A DNA stretch of 64,000 nucleotides, taken from NCBI GenBank assembly GCA_920105625.2, contig CAKKTE020000188.1, positions 374,001-438,000 of the forward strand. Direction: 5' to 3'. Numbering within the stretch: the stretch's first letter is position 1; the number at the start of each line of letters is the position of its first letter. The notes beneath the pieces were generated by a model, which made no database searches, was not told the DNA's origin, and worked only from the letters and a program-made list of their open reading frames with translations. The translations under genes and the position numbers were made by a program. This DNA comes from Clusia tigrina. Its lineage: Eukaryota > Arthropoda > Insecta > Diptera > Clusiidae. Of this stretch, positions 23,007 through 33,317 are shown piece by piece.

Positions 23007-24428
23007 TTATATACCTGTTACTCGTAGATGGTAAACAAAACCAAATTTGGAAAACTTATGATCGTCAAGATTTTTCATAATGGTATAAGTATCAATGTGA
23101 ATAGTTTCATTCAATTTGCTTGAAGTTTCTGAGATATGAAATTTTTCTTTTATAGGATTCCTGTCATACTTTACCAATTGGCATAGTTGGCAATTGTTGA
23201 TCACTCGGATTATGTACTCTAATAGTTTTGGAACGTAGATTTGCATTTTTAGCTGCTGATAGATTTCACTTATCCCAGAGTGATGACCATCTCTAGTATG
23301 ATAAAAAGCAATTTGTTTTACTAACTCTGCTTCTGAAGTGATATTTTGGGCTCTGTAAACGCATGTTATGAAATTAACTGTATTCTCGTTGCTATACCTC
23401 ATTCTGATGTTTTCTTGTATTATATTGTGCAGTCGGTCGTTGAGTTCTCAATAAATGCCGACTGTACCTTTTAAGGTATGAGTTGACAGAATTTTATCAC
23501 ATTGTGGAAGGTCAGTTTCACCTATGTAGATTATTTTGTTCCCGTGTATTTTTTCAGAGGGTTTTTCTTTGTTAGCTACTATTATTATTTGTATCCTATA
23601 TTTATTAACTATCGTTTCCTTGATTCCTATATGATTTAATAAATTTTCCTCACCTGAATGGGTAGTTGCGTTGGTTTCGCTCTGATTTCTTCTTCTTCAA
23701 TATCGTTATTGTTTATTTCTAATTCAGATTCACTGACATATTCAGTTGGGTCTTCGTGTAGGTCATAGGATATTCTTGATAAAAAATCAACAACTTTATT
23801 AGTTTTTTCTTGTAAATATTTAAGGGTATACTCATAAGCATTCAGTTTAATTAACCATTTCTGATGTCTTGTAGACATATCATTACCTCGATGTTTTGTT
23901 ACTAGGAATTTTAGTGGTAAATGGTCGCTATATATTTTAAATTTTCTACCTATTAGGTGGGCCGTTTTGTTTAAAGTTGTTTAGGCGTAACATATACAGT
24001 GGCCTTCCTGTGAAATTACAGATTCTATGGTGATTCCGGAGTCATCTCTTGTTACAATAAATGGTTTATCGAAATCTGGGTACCTAAGGACGGGATGTTC
24101 CGTTATGATCGTTTTTAACTTTTCGAAGGCGTTTCGGTTCCATTGGGTTGATTTTCTGCTCCTTCTGCATGCATTTTATGTTGGGACTGGCTATTTGAGC
24201 ATAGCTTTGTATAAACTTCCTGTAGTACCCTGTTAATCCTAAGAAACTTTTGATTTGTGTTTGTGTTTTTGGTACTGGAAGTTGTTGAATTACCCTAATT
24301 TTTCCGGGGTTGGGTTTTAATCCTTCTTTAGTCAACACATGTCCTAAAAATGGAGTTTCTCGTCTCATGAAGTTACATTTATCCATTTGAATTTCTAAGT
24401 TATGTTGGTAGTACAAATTTGTCATCAA
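23007..24428 (-). pseudogene. Errant-B pol: RT end, RNase H, integrase start
   Basis: Fragments of a gypsy-group errantivirus on the minus strand. 24428-24084 is the RT C-terminus and connection (KCNFMRRETPFLGHVLTKEG, FLGLTGYYRKFIQSY). 23878-23636 is the RNase H end (RHQKWLIKLNAYEYTLKYL, VVDFLSRI). 23402-23007 is the integrase zinc module (HTRDGHHSGISEIYQQL, NNCQLCQLVKYDRNPIKEKF, HIDTY). It is truncated after HIDTY, before the integrase core. Multiple frame changes. It is related to Errant-A, whose integrase has very similar motifs. Confidence 0.85.
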
Positions 24429-24429
24429 C

Positions 24430-24449
24430 GGTTAGGTTAGGTTAGGTTA
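24430..24449 (-). repeat. Pentanucleotide tail of the LINE
   Basis: Plus strand reads GGTTA four times; in element sense it is a TAACC repeat instead of poly(A). It lies exactly between LINE 3' UTR and Errant-B coding sequence, so it is the element's tail. Confidence 0.8.
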
Positions 24450-24610
24450 ACGTGGCGGCCGTTCTAAGGACCAGCTCACTCAGACCACCAAGGGTCCATT
24501 GTGATACCACCGCGCAACAACGCACCTCCGATTCACTCGTCGAACCACTTCGAAGCCCTAATAAAGCGCAGGATTTGTTTGACCTTCGCACTAGACACCT
24601 CTGTAAGAGA

Positions 24611-25129
24611 TCAAAAAGCGTATTTGCCTAAATAGCCCGCTCCGCTTCTAGCCAGAGCGGGGCAACTACAGAAGAGATGTTCCAGAGTCTCCTGCTCCTC
24701 CTTATCTCCACAGCTTCTGCAGTATTCATGTCTGCCGAAAAGCCAGTGACGAGTTATACAAGCCACGACCTTAGAGATATTCTCTCTCGACAGGACAAGC
24801 AAGTCCCTAGATTTCCTTCTATTAAGTTCCGGCCGCATTAGCCTAGTCGTTAAGGTAGTGTCCTCTTGTGCCCAACACCCATTGGTCTCACGCACGACCC
24901 TATCCTTCAGCATCAGTTTACAGGTGGAAGTTGGTATTCCAATCTCACATCTGTCCGTGCCTAAAGGAAGGTTGGTACACCGTCTGGCTAAGTCATCAGC
25001 CCTAGAGTTCCCCTCAATATCCCTATGTCCCGGAACCCATATAAGGTGTACCTTGAAAATGGTACTGATATCATTTAGGGCTGCTCGGCAGTCCTGAGCA
25101 ACCTTTGATTTCAGTGCCACCGAGTTCAT
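24611..25129 (-). pseudogene. LINE ORF2: RNase H and C-terminal zinc motif
   Basis: A 172-residue frame with LIWVPGHRDIEGNSRADDLA, the C-terminal signature of the LINE RNase H domain, then CRSCGDKEEQETLEHLFCSC, a CCHC-like motif common at the ORF2 end of this group. The first half of RNase H is in the adjacent frame around 25150-25340 (FYTDGSNLTF at the end of the previous piece). Confidence 0.85.
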
Positions 25130-25190
25130 TGAAAAGATGGCCGCCTGGCTATCCGAGTAGATATTTATAATTTTTTTTGTTACGGCATGT

Positions 25191-27377
25191 CTATTTGAGT
25201 AGACGGCTACCTCCTTTATGGCTACGACCTCTGCTTGATAAACACTGCAGTGGTCGGGGAGACGGAAAGAAAGTTCCAGTCCCAGTTCTTGTGAGAAAGC
25301 TCCAAAATGTCAAGTTGGATCCGTCAGTGTAGAAATTCAGTTCCCCCCTTCTCCATAGCATTGGTGTTTGCCACTCTCTTCTAGACGGAATATATGTCTG
25401 GAAGTGCCTATCGAAGTTGAGATTAGGTATAGAGTGGTCAATGTGTTGGATAGAACTACTCCAGGTATGCGCAATAGTCGAGTGACCAATCTGCTGATCA
25501 TGCCATAACGCCGCACATTTCAGCCTTAGTGCTGATGTGGCGGCCACTTGTTTCCCTACCAGCTCTAATGTAGGTAGGTTGAGTATTACTTCTAAAGCTT
25601 TAGTAGGCGTGGTCCTTAAAGCACCAGAGATGCATAAAAAAGCCGTTCTTTGGACCTTGCTCAGAAGCTTCAAATAGCTTTGTTTCTGAGTGGCTGGCCA
25701 CCATACCAGTATTCCATATAGCAATATAGGTCTGACAAACCGAAATGTACAGTCAGTGCATAATTCGTGGAGATAGCCCCCAGCTGATTCGCTTTTTTAC
25801 ATGTGTACAATATTGGGTTTCCAGGTAAGTTTCCTATCTAGTACTAGTCCCAAATATCTAACTGTCTCCTTCATCGGAATTTCCACACCTTTGTATGTTA
25901 GCGAGGAGACATCAGGAGATCTTTTTTATCGGGGTTTAGCCCTAATCCCCTTCTTCCCGTCCAACCAGTAAGCGTGGCCACGCTAGAACCCAAAATGTCC
26001 ATAAGAGTGTTTGGATATTTTCCTCTAATCATAATTGCCAAGTCATCAGCATAGGCGACGACATGGCAACCCTCCCTCTCTAGGGCTAGCAGTAATGAAT
26101 TACCGCAAAATTCCAGAACAGGGGGGAGAGGACTCCTCCCTGAGGAGTGCCTCTGCAGACCTGTCTGCTGAAGGTGTGGGAACCTAAGCTGGCAGTTACC
26201 CTTCTACTGGCGAGTATCATTTCTACCATCGCTACCATATTAGGACCAGAGCTTCTAACGCTCCCGTAATGGCGTTCGCATTTATGTTGTTGAAAGCGCC
26301 TTCTATGTCAATGAACGCCGCTAGTGCGAAATCTTTCTGCTGGATGGCTTTTTCCACTATACAAATAAGTACGTGTAACGCCGTCTCTGTCGATTTGCCC
26401 TTCGTTGGTATAGCTTCCCGTAAGTGTGCATCCATCAATCTCTCCAGTGCTTTTAGGAGGAAAGACGTGAGACTGATTGGTCTGAAGTCTTTAGGATTTA
26501 CATGAGAGGACCTGCCTGCCTTGGGTATGAAGGAAACCTTCGTTTCTCTCCATCTCAGCGGAATATAGCCCATGTTAAGACAGCTTCTAATTGCAGTCAC
26601 AACCCAGGGCGTAATTATGTCCCGTGATTGTTGCAGTTCAGCTGTATAGATTCCATCCGGACCCGGAGATTTATATGGACCAAAGGTGTTAATGGCCCAC
26701 TGAACTTTCTCGACTGTAACTATCGCATTCCCTATCTCAGACTGCCTGCCCCTAGGTGTCGGGTTATCACCCTCCACTGTGCTACTGCCTGGAAAATGCG
26801 TATCTAAGAGAAGAGTCAAAGATTCCTCGCTCGATTCACTCCACACATCACCCGGACCTTTAAGGTAGCCCAGGTTGTGTGGTGTCCTCGCTAGGATTCT
26901 TCTTAGTCTAGCTGCTTCCGATGTTTCCTCCACATCCCTACAATACTTTTGCCAGGACTGTCTCTGCGCAGTTCTTGTTGCTTTCTTGTATATTTTTAGC
27001 TCAGCCTTGTAGGCTTCCCAGTCCGAGGGCAGCCCCGAAGTTTTAGCCCTGTTAAATAACCGCCTATTGGACTTCCGGAGAAGGCCTAGATCCATTGACC
27101 ACCAAGGTGGTTTGTCCTTGCCTCTCAGTTTTACAACTGGGCACCCGGCTGTCAGTGAACTATTCAGGGCCGTGGTTACCTGATTGATCAGCTCGTCTAA
27201 TTCCACAGGGTCTGTGGGATCAGACGGGGGATTTCTTGGTAGTGAGGCCCTGAGAGTCTTCCTATACTTCCCCCAGTCCGTTCTCCGTATATTTCTAAAG
27301 GTCTTAACTGGAGCTACTGGGAAGTTCACTTCGTATTCTATATAGCGATGGTCAGAGTAGGAATTTTCATTCCACAC
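25191..27377 (-). pseudogene. LINE ORF2: reverse transcriptase
   Basis: 27377-26232 holds the pre-RT linker and RT blocks: YKSPGPDGIYTAELQQS, FIPKAGRSSHVNPKDFRPIS, ALERLMDAHLREAI and AAFIDIEGAFNNI. The catalytic AYADD is at about 26042-26056 in another frame. 25724-25191 gives the thumb (LLYGILVWWPATQ, LSKVQRTAFLCISGAL) and the RNase H start. At least two shifts and one stop separate these pieces, so the enzyme is dead as written. Confidence 0.87.
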
Positions 27378-27388
27378 TCTCCATATTT

Positions 27389-27934
27389 TTATATTGTTAG
27401 CGAAATTATCGAAGGTAGGGTAATATCTAACACTAAATTTAGGACACTAAGCTTATTCTCTATAATGAAATCTAAAACTAACTCACCTCTTGCGTTAGTG
27501 TTCGAGCTTTCCCACAATGTGTTGTGTGCGTTTACGTCGCTGGAGACAACCAAGTTCCTGTTGGCTGTGGATGCCTCCATGACCAATGTCCGAACCTCCT
27601 TCGGTGGAGCGTCCTTGTCGTGAGGCATATATGCAGAGGCTACCCAGAGACTGCTATTTTCCAGCTCAATGCTTGCCGCCACCGTATCGCCATTACTTAA
27701 CTATGGGAGCAAAAAGATATTAATGTTATCCTTTGCTACTATACAAGCACGAGGCTTACCTGTGCTCTGAGCGGCTATCATCTTGAAGCCTCTCATCTTC
27801 AAACCGCAGATTTTGTTGCCGCATATCCACGGCTCTTGGATGAGGGCCACATCAAAACCACCGGAACCCAGGCGGACCATCAAGTTCGCGGAGGCGACCT
27901 TACAATGGTGGAGGCTGATTTGGACCAGTTTCAT
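27389..27934 (-). pseudogene. LINE ORF2: APE-type endonuclease
   Basis: 27934-27701 starts MKLVQISLHHCKVASANL and includes FDVALIQEPWI, the first catalytic region with the Glu. 27682-27389 has LWVASAYMPHDKDAPP, VVSSDVNAHNTLW (the GDFN-equivalent SDVNAHN block) and NARGELVLDFI. A frame change lies between them. The Met at 27934 is 35 nt inside the end of ORF1, which is usual for overlapping LINE ORFs. The domain nicks target DNA. Confidence 0.85.
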
Positions 27935-29329
27935 AAGAAACTGTCCTTCTTACCTCCACCATCGTAACGTCCGCGTCCTCCTCTTCTTCAGTGTAGTCAA
28001 GCAGGTCGTCCTCCTCAAAGAGCTGCACGACCCCGGTCAGCTGCTCTGAGCTAGTCGACCTTTGGCTGCTGGACAACCCTTCTTCACCACCGCTATCCAT
28101 GCTAGCCTTGTCACCCTCTATCTCCTCCGGTTCCAAAGCTTGCTCGTCGCTGCGATAGATCCGAACGGTCACGTCAACGAACCCGAACCTGACTACCCCT
28201 TTTCTCTCTGCCAGTGGGACAAGGGACTCAGCGTTGAGTATAAGCAACACCTGCCTCCTAACTTCCACTGGGTTCTCGAGTTTCCTTCCAATTATGGGTT
28301 GGCAGCTCTCTATTACTCGATCTAAATATCGCCTCTATTTTCTCCGGTTCAGCTGGCTTAGCCGGGATCCAGACCCGGGCTCTGGGTCTGCTGGGAACTT
28401 CTTCCCTGCTGACGGCCTCGAGCCTGGCTCCCGGCCAAATCTCGCCAACCTTGCTTACCGCGATCTTGTAACGGTTGGCTGACCTGCTGTCATCGCAAGC
28501 GATAAGCTTGGCCATACCCTAATATCACCTCGCATCGTGACAGAAAGGGTTCAGGGTTTTCCTCTAAGACCTGGAGGTAGACTTCGGCAATCGCTTGCTC
28601 CACCCACCTCCACTTCTCTTTGGGTATGACCCCTTCCTCCTCCTTCCGGTCAATGATGGCCAGCATCTCACCCCCTCCTTTGACCACTTCGCTGTAGGAT
28701 GGGTATTTCTGGCCGCCGACTTTTTGTCTTTTAGCAACCTCACCCGCCTCCTCAGCCGAACGTTGTCTCTTTGGGGCTGTACCCGCCGGTTTGTCCAAGC
28801 CGGATAGCACACCCCTTGCCACTCTACCGATTTGGCCTGCTCCTCATTGAGCTGATCAGTTGGTAGAGCTTCGTATTTTGTCAGGACCTTGAAGGCCGCC
28901 TTTTTTTCGTAAAAGGCCTGCTTTGACGGACGGACGGGTTTAAAAGACCCCCCCATGGCCTACCCCAGCAACCTTCTTTGAGCTGCTGGGCCCCTCTACT
29001 GTATGCTGCCGATAGATCTCCGGGGCAGCCCCCCGCCCCCTGACCACAATCAGCGTTTGGGTTTTTACCACCTCCTCCGGGTTTCTTCCTTCAGCACCCC
29101 TCTGAAAGAGACGAGAGACCGGTTTTCCCAAGCCTCCCCGTCCCCTGCTACCAGCACTCGTGCTGGGACCAGCCATAACGCTTAAGCCCCCTCTGCCTCC
29201 TGCTGCTATCGATCTGTCTACCACCCTTGTATCAGCGGTAGACAGGATCGCCTCTGTCGGTTTTTTGGGAGGTCCGCCCTCCTTTGGTTTTGGATTTTTG
29301 TAATTTAAATTGCTCATATATGGTCCCAC
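27900..29329 (-). pseudogene. LINE ORF1 (gag-like)
   Basis: Overlapping frames 29329-28940, 28956-28564, 28822-28490, 28515-28258 and 28268-27900 together make one ORF1 of about 470 residues broken by several shifts. The N-terminus is basic and Gly/Pro-rich. The middle has a nuclear-localisation-like KRQRSAEEAGEVAKRQK and YSEVVKGGG. The C-terminal half (WIPAKPAEPEKI ... LPTHNWK) resembles the DUF4780-type domain I recall in insect LINE ORF1 proteins. The tail is acidic (EEDDLLDYTEEEEDADV). No CCHC knuckles seen. Confidence 0.7.
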
Positions 29330-29740
29330 GAGTATCGGACAAGAGAGGTCCGCTCGCGCCGAAGTCCGTGTGCGCGGGTAAGGCTAGATGGAACCGGAGG
29401 ACGCCAAGTATCCGGAGCACTCCGTTAGAGACTGGGATACTTTTTGACCTGGGTCCCCAGGGAGGCTGAGCATCGACACTGGTCGTATGACATCTTGCTC
29501 CAATCCAGAGGTTTTTTATAGAGGTTTGCTCCTCCGCACCCTATATCCGGGGAGGTGTTTATTGACTCCTCAGTCTAGATCCGTTGTGTTCCGTTATAAA
29601 TAGCAGGGCTACCTCGGGCAGGATGTGACTCTTCGCCACGCACTATCGGTCTAGATGGGATAGAGGCTAATATTGAACTATAATCACATATTCCCATCCT
29701 GCGAAAATTTACGCTTCAACGAAACTGTCGCTTCAACCCC

Positions 29741-30438
29741 TGTCGTGTCATCCACGGTTATCGAGTTGAGTTTTCGATAATCTACTACTAATCTATATTT
29801 TTGCCTCAATTGTCTATTTTTTCAGTATAACTATGAGAGGACTAGTGTGCCTAGAATTGCTGCGGCATATTATACCTGGGCTTTCCATCTGAACTATCTG
29901 TCTCCTACCCTCTTCCTCATATTATGGTGGGTATCTATACAACTTTGCATTTATTTGTTGGTCTGTGGAAGTTCTGATTTCATGTTCGACTGCATGAGTG
30001 CGAGTGAGTTGGCATCCGTCTTTATTGTATGTTGTATATTTCCTGAATAATTTGTTTTTCTTCATCGTTTCAATGTTCTCGGTTATTTAATTTTCTGTCT
30101 TTATATTAAGTACCGTTATTCTATCGAAAAGGTGTTCTTCGAATTGTATAATAGCATTATTGCAAATTATTTGGTTGTCTTCTATGTCAATCTTGGCCTG
30201 TAGGTATCGAAGTATGTCGGTGCCAATTATGAACTGATATTTTCTATCAGACATAAATGGAGCGACCTTCCACCTACATAGGGCGTTTTCTTTTACATTG
30301 AATTTTTTTGGTAAGGTGTATATATTTCTAGGTTCAAATAATCTCTTTTATTTGTTGTAGTATATGAAATCGGTGTTATATCATGTTTATCAAAATCATT
30401 TATTTCTTTGCTTACCATGCTTGCATTTATAGCACCGG
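29741..30438 (-). pseudogene. Errant-B pol: protease and RT start
   Basis: Minus-strand fragments: a protease start with LINTGAINAS at about 30410-30440 (Asn where the catalytic Asp is expected), its flap-side block QFIIGTDILRYL near 30200, and the RT start TSPLIVILKK to LVVDYRKLNSITVDD at 29747-29860. BEL-A cuts it at 30439, beside the active-site codons. The LINE cuts it at about 29740, right after VDD. Stops are present. Confidence 0.8.
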
Positions 30439-30642
30439 TGTTAATCAGATTTCTATTTTTACCTACTGGGTGTTTTGCTTATCATAGAATTTTTGAGATG
30501 TTTCTCATTACATATGTATTAGTTAGTAGTTTTTTCCCCCTATACATTCTCTTATATGCATTTATATTTGGTAGCCTTGGAGTAACTGTCAAAGAATAAC
30601 GTTTTAAAAAAAAAAGATTACGCGTTTAGAGACTTGGAATAG
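30439..30642 (+). repeat. BEL-A 5' LTR, left part
   Basis: Begins TGTTA and from about 30449 matches 62562-62750 (CTTATCATAGAATTTTTG, TTGGTAGCCTTGGAGTAAC and so on). About 25-30 bp present near the start of the 3' LTR are missing here. Interrupted at 30642 by Osv-Y. The matching uninterrupted site is GGAATAGTACAGTC at 62743-62756. Confidence 0.88.
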
Positions 30643-30867
30643 TGTAACGACTCAAATTTATAGCTGGGGTAAAACTCAGCGGCTCCAGGGGTCGTATACA
30701 GAAAATTACTCGGGCGTTGTAATGTTTAAGTTTTCTTTATTAAATCCTTATTCTTATTTCTATTTTTTAATAAAGAAAACTTAAACATTACAACGCCCGA
30801 GTAATTTCCTGTATACGACCCCTGGAGCCGCTGAGTTTTACCCCAGCTATAAATTTGAATCGTTACA
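30643..30867. repeat. 102-bp LTR palindrome with 21-bp loop
   Basis: Arm 30643-30744 and arm 30766-30867 are reverse complements with two mismatches in 102. The loop is TCCTTATTCTTATTTCTATTT. Each arm is the R-U5 end of the LTR (compare 37495-37600), and the outer base of each arm is the LTR terminus (TGTAACG / CGTTACA). Confidence 0.95.
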
Positions 30868-30886
30868 GTGGCGCCCGAGCAGGGAC
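30868..30886 (+). other. Osv-Y primer-binding site, tRNA-Lys type
   Basis: GTGGCGCCCGAGCAGGGAC directly follows the LTR end CGTTACA. TGGCGCCCGA-CAGGGAC is the tRNA-Lys3-type PBS known from lentiviruses and, as I recall, from Osvaldo. A second copy is at 37455-37473 and an inverted one at 37480-37494. Confidence 0.85.
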
Positions 30887-30958
30887 TATAAAAACGAGGA
30901 AATTCAACTCATCTGAAGCTCACCCATAGTCTTCGCCATTAACCAGGAATGTCACAGG

Positions 30959-31940
30959 ATGGGGAAAACAAGCTGGGTGTACGTGCTACGGAAAGATGAG
31001 TTGGTGATTTTTGCGGAGGAATTCGGTTTGGAAACTACAGGCACAGTAGATGACCTCCGAAAGCTGCTTTCTGAGTTTTTCACAGAAACGGTACTGACTC
31101 GGGAGCAACAATACCGGTTGATGAATCTACAATGCAGGCATGTTAAAAGCACATCATTAAGGCCGGCTGCATCCATAATTCCCAGCGAAACGCTGGAAGT
31201 GGACAGGCCAAACACATACGCAGGTGCAACTCTACCAGCGTGGAATCCAGAGGTACGGTGAATACCACAGCATCCTTACGTTTCACCTGCACCAATGGAT
31301 CAACAACGGGTCTACACAGTACGCCGCTGTTATTGATCAAGTACGGAAGTGGTCTCTTAACTTTGACGGTGGGCGTGACCCACTAGCTTTTATCGAGCGA
31401 GAACTTGCAGATGTGTACGGAATAAACAAAGATTTCCTTCCGCGTACTATGCCTGAACTCTTGAGAGAACGAGCACTTATGTGGTTCAGAAACAACAATC
31501 GATTGTGGCGGGAATGGAGCATATATAGGAGGGACTTCCTGAAATTATTTTTACCGGCCCGTTTCATGGAGAAACTCGACGACCAGATCCGAAAGCGTCA
31601 CCAGAGGCATCGAGAGTCATTCAAGCAGTATATGCTCGAACTGCAAAATCTTATGCGACACGTGGAGTATTCGGAGGAGCAGAAACTGGAAAGAATCTTC
31701 CAGAACTGCCTGCCACAATATCAGCTATACGTGCGCCGTAGAGATTTCGGATCGCTACAGGAGCTGATAGAGATGGCCGAGGATTTGGAGAGCATACGGG
31801 GAGAAGGCGAGCAGCTAGCAGCGCCACCCACACAAAGGCGAACAGAGCAAGGTCCACCTCGAGATGTAAGGAACCGACCGGTGACGGTAGAGAGCAAAGT
31901 GGCACCTATATATCCCAAAACAGCCTGCCGGCGTTGTGGC
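30959..31940 (+). pseudogene. Osv-Y gag, N-terminal and capsid part
   Basis: Frame 30959-31261 starts MGKTSWVYVLRKDELVIF. It has a SAP-like helix-turn-helix (DELVIFAEEFGLETTGTVDD followed by LRKLLSEFF), a DNA/RNA-binding fold seen at the start of some insect gags. The frame shifts at about 31230-31260 and continues in 31224-31940 with a capsid-type region: [55 protein letters not shown]. It is cut at 31940 within the first zinc knuckle (CRRCG) by the Mag-like element and resumes at 36561. Confidence 0.82.
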
Positions 31941-32068
31941 TGTAATAAAACACACACGTTTCATTTATATGACTGTGTCACTTCACATGTATTTATCAAC
32001 TAACTTCTATCAAGGTTCTCATTTTACATTTTAAGTGCAACACATCTAGAGTTGCCAGACTTATAACA
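31941..32068 (-). repeat. Mag-like 3' LTR
   Basis: TGTAATAAAACACAC to GACTTATAACA. Identical by eye to 36428-36555. It contains AATAAA on the plus strand, but the element reads the other way. Confidence 0.95.
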
Positions 32069-32096
32069 TGCTTTTAATTTTTTTTTTTTTTTAAAT

Positions 32097-33184
32097 TTAT
32101 TCAAATCCATACATCTTAGGAGGTCGAACTGTTCGACCACTCCGGGTTTTATATGCAGACTTAAAATTAGAACCAGTTGGTGATGATCTTAAAGTTGGCA
32201 TATTTATTTGAGTGTTACAATCTTCAGGATCACTCAGAGATTCATAACTATCACAATCAGCTTCATAATAAACAGACGAATCCGACAATTCTCCTGCTGA
32301 TTGATCGGTTACATTGTGTTCAACCATTGAGGATGGTTGTGATGGTGGATTGTTAATTGGTAAATTCACTCTGGACTTAACAATATTATCTCTATAGTTT
32401 CTAAGTTCATATTCATATAGCAAGTCACTTGAATTAAAATCATTGTTATTAGTTTTACGTATTAATCGTCTATTTCGACGGAAATAATTATTAAAACTAT
32501 CAACAACAATATAAGAACGATTATTAAAACTTTTTACAACTGTTCCATAATGCCATTCTTTACCATTTTTTTTAAATTTTATGCGATCACCTGGATTCAA
32601 AATCGACAATTGCTTAGCACCACGATCAAAATATTTCTTTTGTGTGTTTCGTTTATTTTCAAATTTCTCTTTTACTATCCTTTCATTGATAGTGTTACGT
32701 ACTAAAAATTTACTTGAAATGGGTAAACGTGTCTTGACCTGTCGACCAAAGAACAACTGAGAGGGGAGAGACCCAAGCTAGCTTCCGAAGTCGTATTATA
32801 CTCTAATAGACGATACTGAAATTTGTCAACATCTCCTGCCTCAAAACAACGTTTTAAAATGTTTTTGGCTATCGCTACTCCTTTCTCTGCTAATCCATTA
32901 CTTTGAGGATATCGTGGACTAGAAAATACTAGTTCTATATTATATTGATTTGCATAATAGTCAAAGTCTCTTGAGTTAAAGGGATTATTGTCACTTTTTA
33001 TTTGGGTTGGATATCCGTATTTACAAAATATTTCATCAAGCGTATTGATACATTGACGAGAAGACTTTTCAACTAGCTCCTTCGAGCAAATATACCCAGA
33101 ATACGCATCAATTAAGACTATGTATGAGTGACCGGCATATTCATAAATGTCAGCACTTACTCGATGAAATGGATATTCGGGCAC
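32097..33184 (-). pseudogene. Mag-like integrase
   Basis: 33184-32702 is the core: FHRVSADIYEYAGHSYIVLI (first Asp), IKSDNNPFNSRDF (second Asp), SSPRYPQSNGLAEKGV (Glu). 32756-32097 is the C-terminal part, with MFFGRQVKTRLP, KQLSILNPGDRIKFKKNGKE and a Ser/Asp-rich tail. The two frames overlap out of phase near 32730. The zinc module lies upstream around 33190-33330 in yet another frame (CSVCEK-like on the minus strand). Confidence 0.87.
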
Positions 33185-33317
33185 AGTATCTTAACACCAA
33201 AGTCTCCTTTTGATTGTTCCTTTCAAATTTTTCGCACACACTACAATCTTTAACTACGTTGGTCAAATCGTTTGTCATCCCTGGCCAGAAAACCTGTGCA
33301 CGTGCACGCGCTAATGT

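Larger units (their letters stand above)
24429..29740 (-). mobile_element. RNase H-bearing LINE (R1/LOA/I-type), inserted in Errant-B RT
   Basis: A 5.3-kb non-LTR element on the minus strand. It has a 5' untranslated region (about 29740-29330), ORF1, APE-type endonuclease, RT with YADD, RNase H, a short 3' UTR and a GGTTA-repeat tail at 24430-24449. ORF1 and ORF2 overlap slightly at about 27900-27934. Errant-B RT sequence flanks both sides, but about 120 codons of RT (including its catalytic block) are missing between them. No target duplication was found. Several frameshifts make it inactive. Confidence 0.85.

Noticed and set aside
24430..24449. Telomere array
   Set aside because: Only four GGTTA units between LINE 3' UTR and retroviral coding sequence, so it is a LINE tail.
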